Of a stretch of DNA of 64,000 nucleotides, positions 11,801 through 23,534 are shown piece after piece. The translations under genes and the position numbers were made by a program. Source of the stretch: Lotus japonicus (lineage: Eukaryota; Streptophyta; Magnoliopsida; Fabales; Fabaceae). Each line of letters opens with the position of its first letter. Position 1 is the stretch's first letter. The DNA is taken from NCBI RefSeq assembly GCF_012489685.1, contig NC_080043.1, positions 2,916,501 through 2,980,500 of the forward strand, given 5' to 3'. The notes beneath the pieces are model-generated. The model worked only from the letters and a program-made list of their open reading frames with translations, was not told the origin of the DNA and did no database searches.

Positions 11801-14147
11801 TGATGATCAAATCCTGTATTTTCCTCAGGGCCTTGAATCTTTTCCAACTAAGCTACGACTTCTAAATTGGGTTAGTTATCCTTTGAAATCCTTGCCTCAG
11901 TTTTTTTGTGCAGAAAATCTTGTTGAGCTCAAAATGACTTGGAGCCGAGCGGAAAAACTCTGGGATGGGATTCAGGTATGGATGTATACATATGTATGAT
12001 ATAGTTTTTGTTTTGATTAAAATTCTAGAGTTATGAGATTATGTATTTATAGTTTTATACTACATAAGGTCATAAACTGCAAACTGCTCTAGTGTAAAGA
12101 ATCTTTTATACAAAGGCTGCATTTAGAAGAGCTTACTTGAGCTTATTTTATAGTATAATACGTTCATGAAAGTGTTCAGGTAAACTGTGGTAAATAGTTT
12201 ATGACTTAAATATAAGCTGTTTTGATCTTACTTTTAAGGTGTTCAGATTAGCTTATTAATAAGCATCCATATCCACCTATAGCATATATTGAGGTTATTT
12301 TAATAAGCTTCTCAAATTTTGGCAATAAGCGCCTAATTAAGTTGCTTACTCAAACACCCAAATTCCATGAATGAATATGATAGGTTAAGAGAATAAAAGT
12401 AAGTATAGGTACTGTTATTTTCAAAACAACTTCTACATATACACTGCCATTTGTTGTTAACTTGTTATGCATTCCCACTTTTTGTTATGACTTTCTTACA
12501 ATATCTTAATAAACAACATTACTTTTGTACTACCTAGCTCATGTGATGTCTCCCTTTTGATTGTCACAGAATCTTGAACATTTAAAGAAAATTGACCTGA
12601 GTTATTCCAAGTATCTGATAGAGCTCCCAGATTTTTCAAAGGCCTCAAATCTTGAAGAAGTAGAACTCTACGCTTGCAGAAATTTGCTGAGTGTTCATCC
12701 CTCTATCTTATCTCTTAACAAGCTTGTGCGGTTGAACCTTTTTTACTGCAAAGCGCTTACCAGTCTTCGAAGCGAAACCCATTTAAGATCCCTCCGTGAC
12801 CTCTTCCTCGGTGGCTGCTCAAAACTCCAAGAGTTTTCAGTGACTTCAGAGAGCATGAAAGACTTGACTTTAACTTCAACTGCTATCAATGAATTGCCCT
12901 CATCAATTGGGAGTCTCAGAAACCTGGAAATGCTGACTCTTGATAACTGCAAAAGTCTAAGCAATCTTTCAAACAAGGTTGCTGAGCTAAGATCACTTCG
13001 GGAGCTTCATGTTCATGGTTGCACACAGCTTGATGCATCAAATCTGCATGTCCTGGTTAATGGTTTGAGGTCTTTGGAAACATTAAAGCTGCAAGAATGT
13101 CGAAACTTGTTCGAGATTCCAGACAACATCAGCCTCCTATCTTCATTGCGCCAATTGTTACTAACCGGAACAGATATTGAGAGATTTCCTGCAACAATAA
13201 AGCAACTTTCTAACCTTGAAAAGATTGACTTAAGGGATTGCAAGAGGCTTTGTTATCTGCCAGAACTTCCACTATCCTTGAAAGAGTTACATGCCAATAA
13301 CTGTTCATCCTTGGAGACTGTAATGCTTACTTCAAGAGCTATTGAACTACTACATCAACAAGCAAATAAGATGCACACACAATTCCAAAATTGTGTAAAT
13401 TTGGATAAGTATTCACTCAGTGCTATTGGAGTTAATGCTCATGTAAGCATGAAGAAATTGGCATATGATAATCTCTCATCATTAGGAAGCAAGTTTCTTG
13501 ATGGTCCAGTTGATTTTATGTACCCTGGAAAAAAAGTTCCAGAGTGGTTCATGTACAGGTCAACACAGGCTTCAGTAACTCTTGATCTGTGTTCTGCTCC
13601 GCGTTCCAAATTTATGGGTTTCATATTCTGCGTCATTGTCGGTAAGTTCCCATCAGATGACAACAACTTCATAGGGTGTGACTGTTACCTGGAAACCGGT
13701 AACAGCGAAAGGGTCAAAATGGATGCATGGACTAGTATCCACGCCGGTAAATTTGTTTCTGATCATGTCTGTATGTGGTATGATCAACGATGCTGTCTGC
13801 AAAGCAGTGAATGTGAAAATGATAGTATGGAAATGGAAGAACATGTGGCTGGTTGCAATATTCCAAAGGTTTCATTTGAATTCTTTGCTCAAAGTGGAAG
13901 CACTTGGAAAAAGCATGATGATATCATTGTAAAAGGGTGTGGAGTGTGTCCTTTATACGACACAGAATATGACAATTTCATAAAGCAAATGGAATTGGAG
14001 TTGGAAACCACTTTGCAGTCTATAGCAAAAATTTCAGTTGCATGCTCTGTTAAGAAAGAAACACAATGTAAGAAATTCTTTCCCCCCCTTCAGATTGGGA
14101 CATGGAAGAGTGCAACACAGGGATTGAAAGACATATTGTTCTTCTGA
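8862..14147 (+). CDS. TIR-NBS-LRR immune receptor (TNL1), complete
   Basis: Four exons (8862-9343, 10336-11443, 11679-11975, 12570-14147) give 1154 residues. TNL proteins are intracellular receptors that sense pathogen effectors; their TIR domain is an NADase/ADP-ribosyl-transfer enzyme signalling through EDS1. TIR domain: residues about 13-160 (YDVFVSFRGTDIR; SKWCLEELVKI). NB-ARC domain: P-loop GMGGIGKTT at 218-226, Walker B VLLVLDD, RNBS-B GSRIIVTTRD, GNPLALKVLGSFL and the MHD motif at about 490-492. LRRs follow from about 550 (LEHLKKIDLS onward). A post-LRR C-JID domain begins near GPVDFMYPGKKVPEWF. Exon 1 = TIR, exon 2 = NB-ARC is the standard TNL layout. The first ATG, with a Ser-rich MASSSSSS start, is chosen. 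No frame break was seen. Compared with TNL2, a stretch of about 30 residues near the C-terminus before QIGTWKS is extra; it may be a retained intron or an insertion. Confidence 0.93.
11458..11585. repeat. Small foldback element in TNL1 intron 2
   Basis: It starts GCATGTTTAGATC and ends TTTCTAAACATGC, an inverted pair. The inner sequence shares the motifs TCTCTTTTTCT, AATCAATTTT, CAGAAGCTA and AATTGATTT with the copies at 54211 and 46108. Confidence 0.6.
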
Positions 14148-14584
14148 TTTTTGGAAGGTAAACTCACCTTTTATTATTTTAAACAAATGAAGAGCATTTA
14201 ATGGCTTTTGAACTTTGACAATGATATATGTTTGTAGCCATGCATACTTTATTTGCAAATTGTTATATATATAACTTAAGTATCATAAAATATTGTGAAC
14301 TTGGTGCTATATGACAACGATGTAGCATGTGTGACTCAATTTTTAAATTAAGCTTCTTTTGTACTTCATATATACTTTGTCCATATCTGAGTTAAAAATT
14401 GGGGTGATGTGTATACAAAAGGAGATTTTGCAATTGCTATACATATGATATGGATTATAAAATAGGGCCGCGCTCGCACCGGCGTCACCATATGATTTTG
14501 CATTTTTCACGAACCTTGAGGATGAAGATTTTTTTTCAACCCATTATTTGGATGCAAACCAAAATGGACTTATTAGAGCTTGTT

Positions 14585-15425
14585 TATTAAATTCTAGAGT
14601 TATGAGATTATATATTTATCGTTTTAAAATGCTCTTTATTAGTGAGATTCTTTTATGCAATTTTCACTAATGAAAATGGCTGGTTGAGAGAATAAAAGTG
14701 AAGTATAGGTACTGTTATTTTTTTAAAAAAACTTTTACATATAATTACTGATTTACATATACACTGCGCGGCATTTATTGGTATGCATTCCCACTTTTGT
14801 TATGACTTTCTTACAACATCTTATCAAACAACATTTACTGTTGTACTACTTTAGCTCATGTGATGTCTCTCTTTGGATTGTCACAGAATCAAACAACATT
14901 ACTGTTGCATTTAAAGAAAATTGACCTGAGCTATTTCAAGTATCTGTTGAGCTCCCAGATTTTCAAAGGCCTCAGAACTTGAAGAAATAGAACTCTATGC
15001 TTGCAGAAATGCGCTGAGTGTTCATCTGCCTTTCTTATCTCTCGATTGAACCTGTATTACTGCAAAGCGATTACCAGTCTTCGAAGCGAAACCCACTTAA
15101 GATCCCTCCGTGACCACTTTCTTGGTGGGTACTCATTAAGACTTCTGGAGTTTTCAATGACTTCAGAAAGTGTGAAAGACTTAACCTTGACTTCAAACAT
15201 TATCAATGAACTGCACTATTCCGGACATACATTTTAAGCACATCTTTGTATTTTCTTAAACAAATGAAGAGCTAGCATTTAATTGAATTTGGAGCTTTGA
15301 CAATGATATATGTCTGTAGCTATATGTATATTTGCAAATTGTTATATATACACGAATCATCAGATATTGTAAACTTCTTTGGTGCTATGTAAACGATGTA
15401 GCTATGTATATTTGCAGATTGTTAT
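14585..15425 (+). pseudogene. Truncated TNL paralogue (LRR exon remnant)
   Basis: This block repeats the end of TNL1 intron 3, the start of exon 4 and then the TNL1 3' flank. 14590-14885 resembles 12025-12568 with deletions, including a conserved TTGTCACAG acceptor. 14905-15210 resembles the first LRRs (HLKKIDLS; SLRSETHLRSLRD), and 15255-15425 resembles 14170-14330. Frameshifts and stops interrupt it, and the rest of the LRR and the C-JID are missing. It is a tandem partial duplication lying 440 bp downstream of TNL1. Confidence 0.8.
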
Positions 15426-17165
15426 ATATACACGTATTTTTATGTTCTTTTGAGCTTCTGGGAGACATTTATGTGTGTGCTCTTTATGAACATATATATT
15501 GAACTTTATGGTTGGGTATGTTAATTGTTATCATGTAATTTTGTTTGAAAATTGCTCTTTCTCAACGTATTGTTGTGGAATTGTATGAAGGTAAGAGCTA
15601 CAGTGAATGTTATAACAGTACACCAGGAGATGGTGCTTAAAGCTTTGGTGAATCTTCAAATTGGTGTGAGGATGAATTAGTTAAGTTATTGATAATCGAT
15701 ATGGTTTATCATAGTCACCAGAAGTGTCTGGAATAAAACAAAGGTTCAAATATATGGTTTGAAGTTTGAACTGGTCGTAACTTTGTTATTGAAGTATTAA
15801 ATGGATTTAGAACCTTTGATTTACTTTGAATAAAGCAGGCATCCTTGCTAATTTTTGTAATGAAATGAGGGGGAAGAACTATTTAAGTGAGTCAAGGGAA
15901 ATGAGTTGTTAATTTGTTATTCTTCATAATTGGCCATAATCTTCACCATAAAATTATTTCAAATTGCTGTCAGTATTTTACAGAAACAATTTCTAGTTAT
16001 TTCAAATAATAATGACCCTCAAAAAAATATTTCAAATAATAAGAGTAGTACGTCGATTAGGAAAAGAGTTTTTTTGTGAAAGTGATTAGGAAAATAGTTT
16101 TTTTTTTTGAAATGGATTAGGAAAAGAGTTGATATAACGAGAATTGATAAAATTGCCCAACAAAACTTAAATATCATTGTTGATCAAGGCAAGCAAAATT
16201 GAAATTTATGATATATTTATATCTTTTTTAAAAACTAATTCAATTCATTTTATTCGAATTTTGTTATAGCATTGTCAAGTACAATCGAATCGATGGTACA
16301 CAAGTGCATAGGTTTCTACTAAGAAATGAATTTCATAGAGGTCAAAAGACAATAGATGTTTGTAATTTCAATATGATTCACGTGCAATGATAAAGGTGGG
16401 AAGGTAATGTTCATGAGTGCACATACCAATTAAACTAAAATATATTTTTTTTGTTATCTAGAGCTTAATACTAATATTATATTGACATTGTTTAGTGTTA
16501 ATAAAATAATATCGAGAGTTAACATCTAGTCCAATGACGTAGATTTGTTTCATCTGATAGATTTTGGCTATCAAAATGAAAGATCATGCACAAGAATATA
16601 GATACCAAGGTAGATAACTTAGCTAAGCAGCTCGTGCTTAAGCTCATCTAACATTAGTTTATGACCATGACATTTGGTTTATAAGCAACACACCCAGAAG
16701 GAATTTGGGTTGAACGTAATCCTACTGAGAATCTGAGAATTAAGACCATAAATTGTCAAAGACAAGAGAAGGCTGAAAATGAAGAGATAAATCTAACAAA
16801 TGAAAATAGGTATATAAAACAAGAAATCTTGGAAAATCAATCTTGGAGTGTCTATATGAGGTTGCTTGAAGTAGGTATCCTATTCAAGAAGATCTTAGGT
16901 AACGTGTTTGGTTTAACGGTGAAATGTTTTAGAATCACTTCTAGTTAGAAGCTACAAGTCTTAGTTTCTGAATCAACGTGTCTTGATCTCTGCAAATAGT
17001 GAAATCAAACATGTACTAAAAGATGGACCATCTCAACGAAATATGAGTTGAAAATAAATTTTCACAAAAATTTTTGCACCCATGGGAGCATGTTCTGCAT
17101 TTCTGAAATGCATTCAAAACTAGCTCACTACTATTTTCCAAGTGAACCTGCCTCTCATAAGAAGG
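15426..17165. other. Intergenic, no gene recognised
   Basis: AT-rich sequence between the TNL fragment and the 3' end of the reductase gene. The only structure noted is a foldback repeat at 16902-17014, annotated separately. Confidence 0.5.
16902..17014. repeat. Small foldback element (GTGTTTGG...CAAACATG family)
   Basis: The ends are imperfect inverted repeats: GTGTTTGGTTTAAC near the left and GAAATCAAACATG near the right. It belongs to the dispersed family also at 11458, 20587, 43221, 46108 and 54211. Confidence 0.5.
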
Positions 17166-20100
17166 TCACTGGTTTTCTGAGTGCTGAAACTTGGACTTCA
17201 ATGCTTCAATGACAGCTGAGAAGTCCTGATCACTAAGGCCATGGGATTTTGCAACTTTATATAGCTCATTAGCTGCTGCTGCAATTGGAATAGGTTGGGA
17301 AACAGATTCTGCTAACCCCAGGGCAAGTCTTAGATCCTGTCAACATTAATTCTTTGTGAGAATTAATTCTGACTTATGAGAGTTACCAAAGAGGAATTTT
17401 CATTCATTTACAAACCTTCTGCTGATGCTTTAAGGGAAATGCAGTTGGGTAAAGTGACTGTATCATGGATGGGCCTTTCATTGAGTACATTGGAGCACTA
17501 ATGGCACCCTGTGAAATTACCTGCAAAATTTCAATTTTGCAGAATATTTAATTCATTTCTCATGAGAGCCATCAGCCATGACACATTCTTCCTTATAAGC
17601 AACACAATATGAATCCTAATATCAAAGAAAGACATGTTATGGGAAATTAGTTCTCCCAGGAATAGAAATAAAGTGAATAATGACAGCTATAAGCAAATTA
17701 GAAACATTTTGAACTTGTAAGAAGAAAAAATTCAAGAAAGTCACAATATCTTGTATGTTACCAGAAGCAAGTGTTTTTAAATGAGGTTGCTTCTACTTAG
17801 CCCTGGGATCCAAGGTTGACATTCTACTAGATGATATCACACAAGGGTGGGGGTGGAAACAAACAGAAGTGCAGTCAGTACCCTTATATTGTGCCAAAAT
17901 TTTGGGCGAAATTGTAAGGAATTTATTTTAACTAATGAGGCCGAAGTAACAATATAAGAATTTGAGTGAATATCCTTCATACTATCCAGCATTCTTGCAA
18001 ATTTATTTGCATTATGATTTCTCTTTGACAAGGTATCACTTAACACCATTCTCATGCAGTTAATAATTTTCTGCAGACTAATGAATCACATTAGCGAAAA
18101 AAGTCAATGATGTTTCTCAACTACCAAATCTACAGCAGCCCAAAGTGAAAGATAAAAGGCCTATAGGGCTTTAATTATGGAACAGCCAGAAAATCCATGT
18201 AAATTTGTGTAGCAAATTTCACCTACAAAAGTCACAAATTATGTTGAATTTTTTTCAATCGTGGATGATCACCTAGATCTCAATTAGAAACAAATGAAAT
18301 ATGGAATGTTTAATAATCCATGAAATCAATGAGCAATCCAGGGAAATGTTTCATAAGACAAGTACTAGATGATAACTGATGAACTAGATGATAACTGAAT
18401 ACCTCCACAAGTACTTTTGGATCCAGCCCAACTTTTTCGCTGAGAAGTAAGCCTTCGGAAAAGGATGCCATCATACTATGAACGAACGGGAAATATAGAA
18501 AGAAATAATATCACCTTAATCATCGGCACACAATGACAAATAACAGCAAAAAAGCAGGAAGCAAATTTTAAAAGACCTGCCCATAATCATATTGACAACG
18601 AGTTTCATTGCAGCTCCATTTCCAACATCACCCAAGAAAAATTTAGACTGCATAGAAGCAAAACACATGGTATGAAGTCTGAACTAATTATTTGCTTTGC
18701 AAGAAATATCAGATTTTTTTAATGAAATACTACATTACATATATACCTTTCCCATGATGTCCAAGTGAGGAGCAACTGTTTCATAAAGATTTCTGTCTCC
18801 TGAAAAATCATATACATTGTCTCAGTTTCTGTTAGTGCCCAATACTCTTTTGTCACAGAAAAGTCTGAATATATTCACAATGCTATGTGCTGCCAATTAT
18901 ACAAATGGAGGATATATAGAAAAAAATTCTTTACAGTATAACATGTATAAAAGTCTTCATCAGTTCATAATTACAATCTTCAGCAACTATTGGGACCAGG
19001 GCTTCCTAAACTAACACAGTTAAGAAATCTGAGCCGTCCGATCTCATGTTTCATCAAGAACGGACGGAAGAGATAAGCTTAAAATCTGAGTCGTCCGACC
19101 TTCGAACGGCTCAAATTCCCTGTGTGTGAATTTAAGATTTATCTGATTGAAGGGAATTCCAATTCTGATACATCCCAGCTAAATTTCCTTCTTGTAAAAA
19201 AAGGAAAATAATCCTTCACCAACTCTTTTCCATTGCTAATGTGAATAAGTACTTGGAAGAATAATATTCACCTGCTGTAAGAAATATCAACGTGCCATCT
19301 TCAGCTGGTTTTTTGGAACCTGAAACTGGAGCCTGTGGGTAAACAGAAATGGCTTCATAGGTGTCACAACTTACAATATTCATCTAATCATCTGACTAAA
19401 GCAAGCAATGATTGATGCATATCCTAACTACAGAGCACTCTGTACATGCCACATAGAATAGATAGGGAAGTTATAAAGAACTTCACCTCCAAAAATAATG
19501 CTCCAGTGGATTTTATGTGCTCACTAATCAATTTAGAAGTGTCCCCATCAACAGTTGAAACATCCACATATCTGACATACAAAAGTGTCAAATATCCATT
19601 TCAAATAGTGTTACTTGTCAAAATTGCAGCAATATCCTGGAAGCAATTTGAAAATTTGAATTTGAATATAGAACCCTTTTCCTGGACCCATTCCATTTGC
19701 CGCTCCATGCTTCCCACAAGCAACATCCATCTGATACAGTACAAGCATAACTAGCTCAGAGTCAGAACTAATTTATTAGCTTTTCAACCTATACTGAAAT
19801 ATACTCACTGCACTTTGAGGATCTGCAAGCATGGAAAATGTGACATCACAAGATGCTGCTACTTCCTCAGGAGATGATTTATATCTGCAGAATCATAGAA
19901 TTTCAAACACACTTCAAAACTTACAGATTATTTCTTCTCTTGATGTGTCTTATAAAATGTAGGTATCACACTTCCATGTTTTCAAGTGTATGCATCGTGC
20001 GCAGATGCACAAGCACAACTACTTAATAATAATGCTGCGCCCTGTGAAGATCCATCATGGTCCTCAAAACACAAAAATATGGAAACCTGAATATCAAAAA

Positions 20101-21126
20101 CTTACTTTGCTCCCAAGCTGATTAAAGGATCACACTTGCTCTTGGTCCTATTCCAAACAGTCAGATCAATTCTACAACAAGAAAAGTTAGGAGAATCAAT
20201 CAGGACATGGAGAACTACAGTTACAGGTAAAGGCATAGTAATTAATTACAACTCAGCCGAAACAAGAGTGGAATCTATGGACAAAAAAACTTGAATTTAA
20301 AGCGCTTACTACTAAGACAAGCATGAAAAATGTGTGACATGAATTAACATTGCTCTCTCAATTCAGTAACATTTTAAGTTATCTCCTTACAAATAGATAC
20401 AAATCAAGGTAAGGGCGATATGATGAGGAAGGCATAGATACATACATACCCAGCTTTTAAGAGATTTTGTGCCATGGGGGAGCCCATGATTCCAATGCCC
20501 AAAAAACCAACCCGTGCGGGTGCCTCAATCACTGAAAGCAGAGAAAAAAGAACAAGGCAGTTGAGTGGGATAGAGAACAAGTATGTGCATGTTTAGAAAT
20601 CCTTCTATATTTGATTCTAAAGCCAAAATCAATCATTATGGGGAGCAGTTTCCGTGAGTAGCATCTGAGTGTCAGAATTGATTCTGAGAAAAGAGAAACG
20701 GATCCAAACATGTTATAAAGTTTTTTTGCTTTCTTGCATTGCAGGTAGTAGAGTTCTCATTTCCCAATTCCAACTACTTAACTAACTAGCTAACTAACTA
20801 ACTAACAGTGTCTCTAAATGTCCAAATTCCAACTAACTAACTAACTAACTAAATGTTTCTTCTGATGAATTTCCTTAACATAAGGTGAGCAAATATTTAT
20901 GCCAATTTCTAGCTACTCTCAAACACAATAAATAGTCAATGTTATAATATAATCCATGAGTGCCACACCATAAAACAGTGAATGAAGATAAGGTACCTTG
21001 AGACTGAGGCGAAACATTGGAAAGCTGAGCAGACATAGAGAAGCGAAATGGTCGAAAGTGGTTGAACAAGTGGTGATGGGGAAGACGGTGAAGGACAAAG
21101 GGATGGCAATTCACCATGCTTCTCAT
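17166..21126 (-). CDS. GLYR2: Glyoxylate/succinic semialdehyde reductase 2-like (plastid)
   Basis: Twelve exons on the minus strand: 21126-20997, 20531-20450, 20171-20106, 19884-19809, 19730-19675, 19571-19487, 19332-19272, 18799-18747, 18647-18577, 18475-18403, 17520-17416 and 17336-17166. They total 1029 bp, 342 residues. The enzyme is a beta-hydroxyacid dehydrogenase that uses NADPH to reduce glyoxylate to glycolate and succinic semialdehyde to 4-hydroxybutyrate, detoxifying aldehydes in photorespiration and GABA metabolism. The Rossmann motif GFLGIGIMG is at residues 52-60; the substrate loop DVSTVDGDTS, the PVSGSKKPAEDG motif and GNGAAMK with the catalytic Lys (about K218) follow. The first 43 residues are basic, rich in Ser and His and poor in acid, like an organelle transit peptide. 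The ATG at 21126 is the first in frame. Exon 5 uses a plain GT donor (GG|GTTCTA), the weakest junction in the model. Confidence 0.93.
20587..20713. repeat. Small foldback element in GLYR2 intron 1
   Basis: It begins GCATGTTTAGAAATCC and ends GGATCCAAACATG. Inner motifs match the family copies in other introns but in the opposite orientation. It lies within intron 20532-20996. Confidence 0.6.
20783..20852. repeat. (AACT)n/(ACTA)n simple repeats
   Basis: Two short runs of ACTA/AACT tetranucleotides (around 20780-20808 and 20832-20852) lie in GLYR2 intron 1, between exon 1 and exon 2. Confidence 0.7.
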
Positions 21127-21754
21127 CGTCACTTCCTTCCTACTGTTTCGTCTCAACACCAGAACCAGGAAGATTGCTTTTCTTCCTTATTGGATTCTCC
21201 TAGGTGAGGTGCGTGTTCCTGCTTGTGTTGGATAAACTAAGATTGATAAGTAGATAAATACAACATCCATAGCGAGTCCACAAACTTCACTCTACAAACA
21301 TGGGTGGTAAAATTAATCCTTTTAGTGAGTCAAATTGGTTTTCACCTTTGTTTTTAGAATTTACTTTACATGTAAAATTAGTTCTCAACAAAAATTAAGC
21401 ATTCTATAAAGAGTGATTAAAACTAAGAAGGTGTAGGACAATTGAAAGATAATTGTGTTCTGTAAGCATCTATTTAGTTCAATGTATGAAGAAGTATTTG
21501 TTGTGAGATGTTTACCTATTTAATGTGATCTTGAAGTTTTAGAAGATTATTTTCATAGCGGCCGGACGTGGGATACTAAAATTTTATAGATTTATTTTCA
21601 ACTTATTTAGTGTTACATTTGAGTAGGTTGAGAAGGTCTTTGAGACTTTGACTGATTCCCAAATTTTTGTTTTTAGAATCTAACACTCAACCACTTACAT
21701 AAGCATAGAGAATGAAGTGCACATTAACCATCATCAATTCATCATTGTTATATT

Positions 21755-23290
21755 TGAGCATCTCTATCCCTAGGTTCTTAATTTTTAGTTGGCTTAATAG
21801 CACTTTTGGTCCCCCACGTTTCAAAAATGTGCAATATTAATCCCCCACGTTTGAAAATAGCATAATGGTACCTCAACGTTTATCTCTGTTAGCAGTTTTG
21901 GTCCCTCAGCTATTTTGCCGTTAGAAACTTAACGTTTTTGTGTGACATGGCATTTTTTTTCTGATGTGGCATTAAGACTAAACACGTGAGAATCACGTGA
22001 GCCTTATCACAATATTAACCCTCTGATTTTCTTCTCCCCATCGTGTTCTTCTCCTCCAAATCCCCAATTCATCCTTGACTTCTTCTTCGTTGATCCATTT
22101 TCCCTCCTCCCCTGTTGCAACCCAGAAATTCATCCCAATCTCCTTCTCCTTACCCCGACCCAAACCAAAACAAATTAACCCACACCCATCTCTGTTAACA
22201 AAAAAGAAAAGAACATATAGGAATTGGAGAAATTAAGTTGAAGAACAAGTTCAGGTTGAAAACCCAGATGTGCTACGTGGGGTTCGGGTTTCGATGGATC
22301 TTGCAGCTCTTCTTCGTCGACCTTCCCAACCCCAATTTCAACCCACCCCTCTTCTCTCTGATAATGGCGATCCCACCCACCACCATCACCTTTCACCGCC
22401 CAATTTCAAACCACAAGACTTTCTCTCTCTCACTCACTCAGTTCCCTCTCTTCCATTCTCTCTTAGAAGTGGTGTTGATACACTTGACCAGCACAAGAGG
22501 ACGACAGATCAAGCTGATCCATCACGCGACGGTGGTGGATCGACGACAGGGAAAGATTACGGCGGATCTGATTGTGGGTAGATGGCGTAGTGGAGTACCC
22601 ACCATTTTCACCTTCATGGGGTGGGTGGGTGTGGGGGGGGGGGGGTTCACTGGGGTGGGTGGGTGGTACCCTCAGAAAAAAAAAATGCCATATCACACAA
22701 AAACGTTAAGTTTCTAACGGCAAAATAGCTGAGGGACCAAAACTGCTAACGGAGATAAACGTTGAGGTACCATTATGCTATTTTCAAACGTGGGGGATTA
22801 ATATTGCACATTTTTGAAACGTGGGGGACCAAAAGTGCTATTAAGCCTTTTTAGTTCTTAGAACTATTTACATGGGTATTGCCACATGTGCTCTAAGCAA
22901 CTCTCAAATAACTTTTGCATATTTTACTTCAATTCCAAATTTTTTACTTTGAGTTCTTAGCACTACTCATTTGGTCCCGCCACACCATATTATTTATACT
23001 TTTTATTTTTATAAAAGAATAAAACAAAATTCATAAATGTTTTTTTATGCTAAGAATTTATAAAACAAAGTTGTTTGTATAAGAACTAGTTCTTATTTTT
23101 TTTTTTTTGTAAATACTACTTAAAAGAAAAAGAAAAAAGACTACAACACTAACGCCTCTTGAACAAGGTACTGGTTCTTATTTTTAAGAAGTAAGCACTT
23201 CATGTTAGTTATCTCCGATGCTTAAGAACATGATTCTTAGTTCTTAACTTAAGAACTTTTCTCTAAGAACCAGAGTTAGAGATGCTCTTA
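21755..23290. mobile_element. Outer element split by the MULE at 21791
   Basis: The left end GAGCATCTCTATCCCTAGG (about 21755) pairs as an inverted repeat with the right end CAGAGTTAGAGATGCTC (about 23271-23287). The GTTCTTA motif recurs inside both arms. The MULE sits between the arms. No clear target duplication was found, so the family is unassigned and the borders are approximate. Confidence 0.45.
21791..22847. mobile_element. Non-autonomous Mutator-like element (MULE)
   Basis: A 1057-bp element with inverted repeats of about 160 bp: GGCTTAATAGCACTTTTGG at 21791 is mirrored at 22847. It is flanked by a perfect 9-bp target duplication TTTTTAGTT (21782-21790 and 22848-22856), the Mutator hallmark. 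The interior (about 21960-22685) is more GC-rich and pyrimidine-patterned than its surroundings and holds overlapping low-complexity frames but no transposase. The interior could be a captured gene fragment (Pack-MULE); no parent gene was recognised. It lies between the divergent GLYR2 and FHA genes. Confidence 0.88.
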
Positions 23291-23534
23291 ATTTTTTTTC
23301 GGTAAATGTTACATTACACTTTTATTGACTCGTTATTTTGATTACTTTATGATTAAAGAAGTTTACTAAAATACAATAACTTAAAAAAGAAAATATGTAT
23401 AATATAGTTAAAAATCCCAACAAAGCAACAAAGAAAAGAAAAGGTAACTTTAGAATGAGTGCCGGAAATAGGTGTTTTACTTTTTACTGCCTCTACCGAA
23501 ATCAAACAATGGGTAGTTGTGTCCTGGAAAATCA

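Noticed and set aside
16600..16860. Possible pol-like frame (KVDNLAKQL...)
   Set aside because: Too short and interrupted; the similarity is not convincing.
21126..21159. Earlier GLYR2 start at 21159
   Set aside because: The codon there is GTG, not ATG; the first in-frame ATG is at 21126.
22175..22717. Several overlapping frames of 73-159 codons
   Set aside because: They lie in the low-complexity MULE interior, have no recognisable domain and contradict each other.
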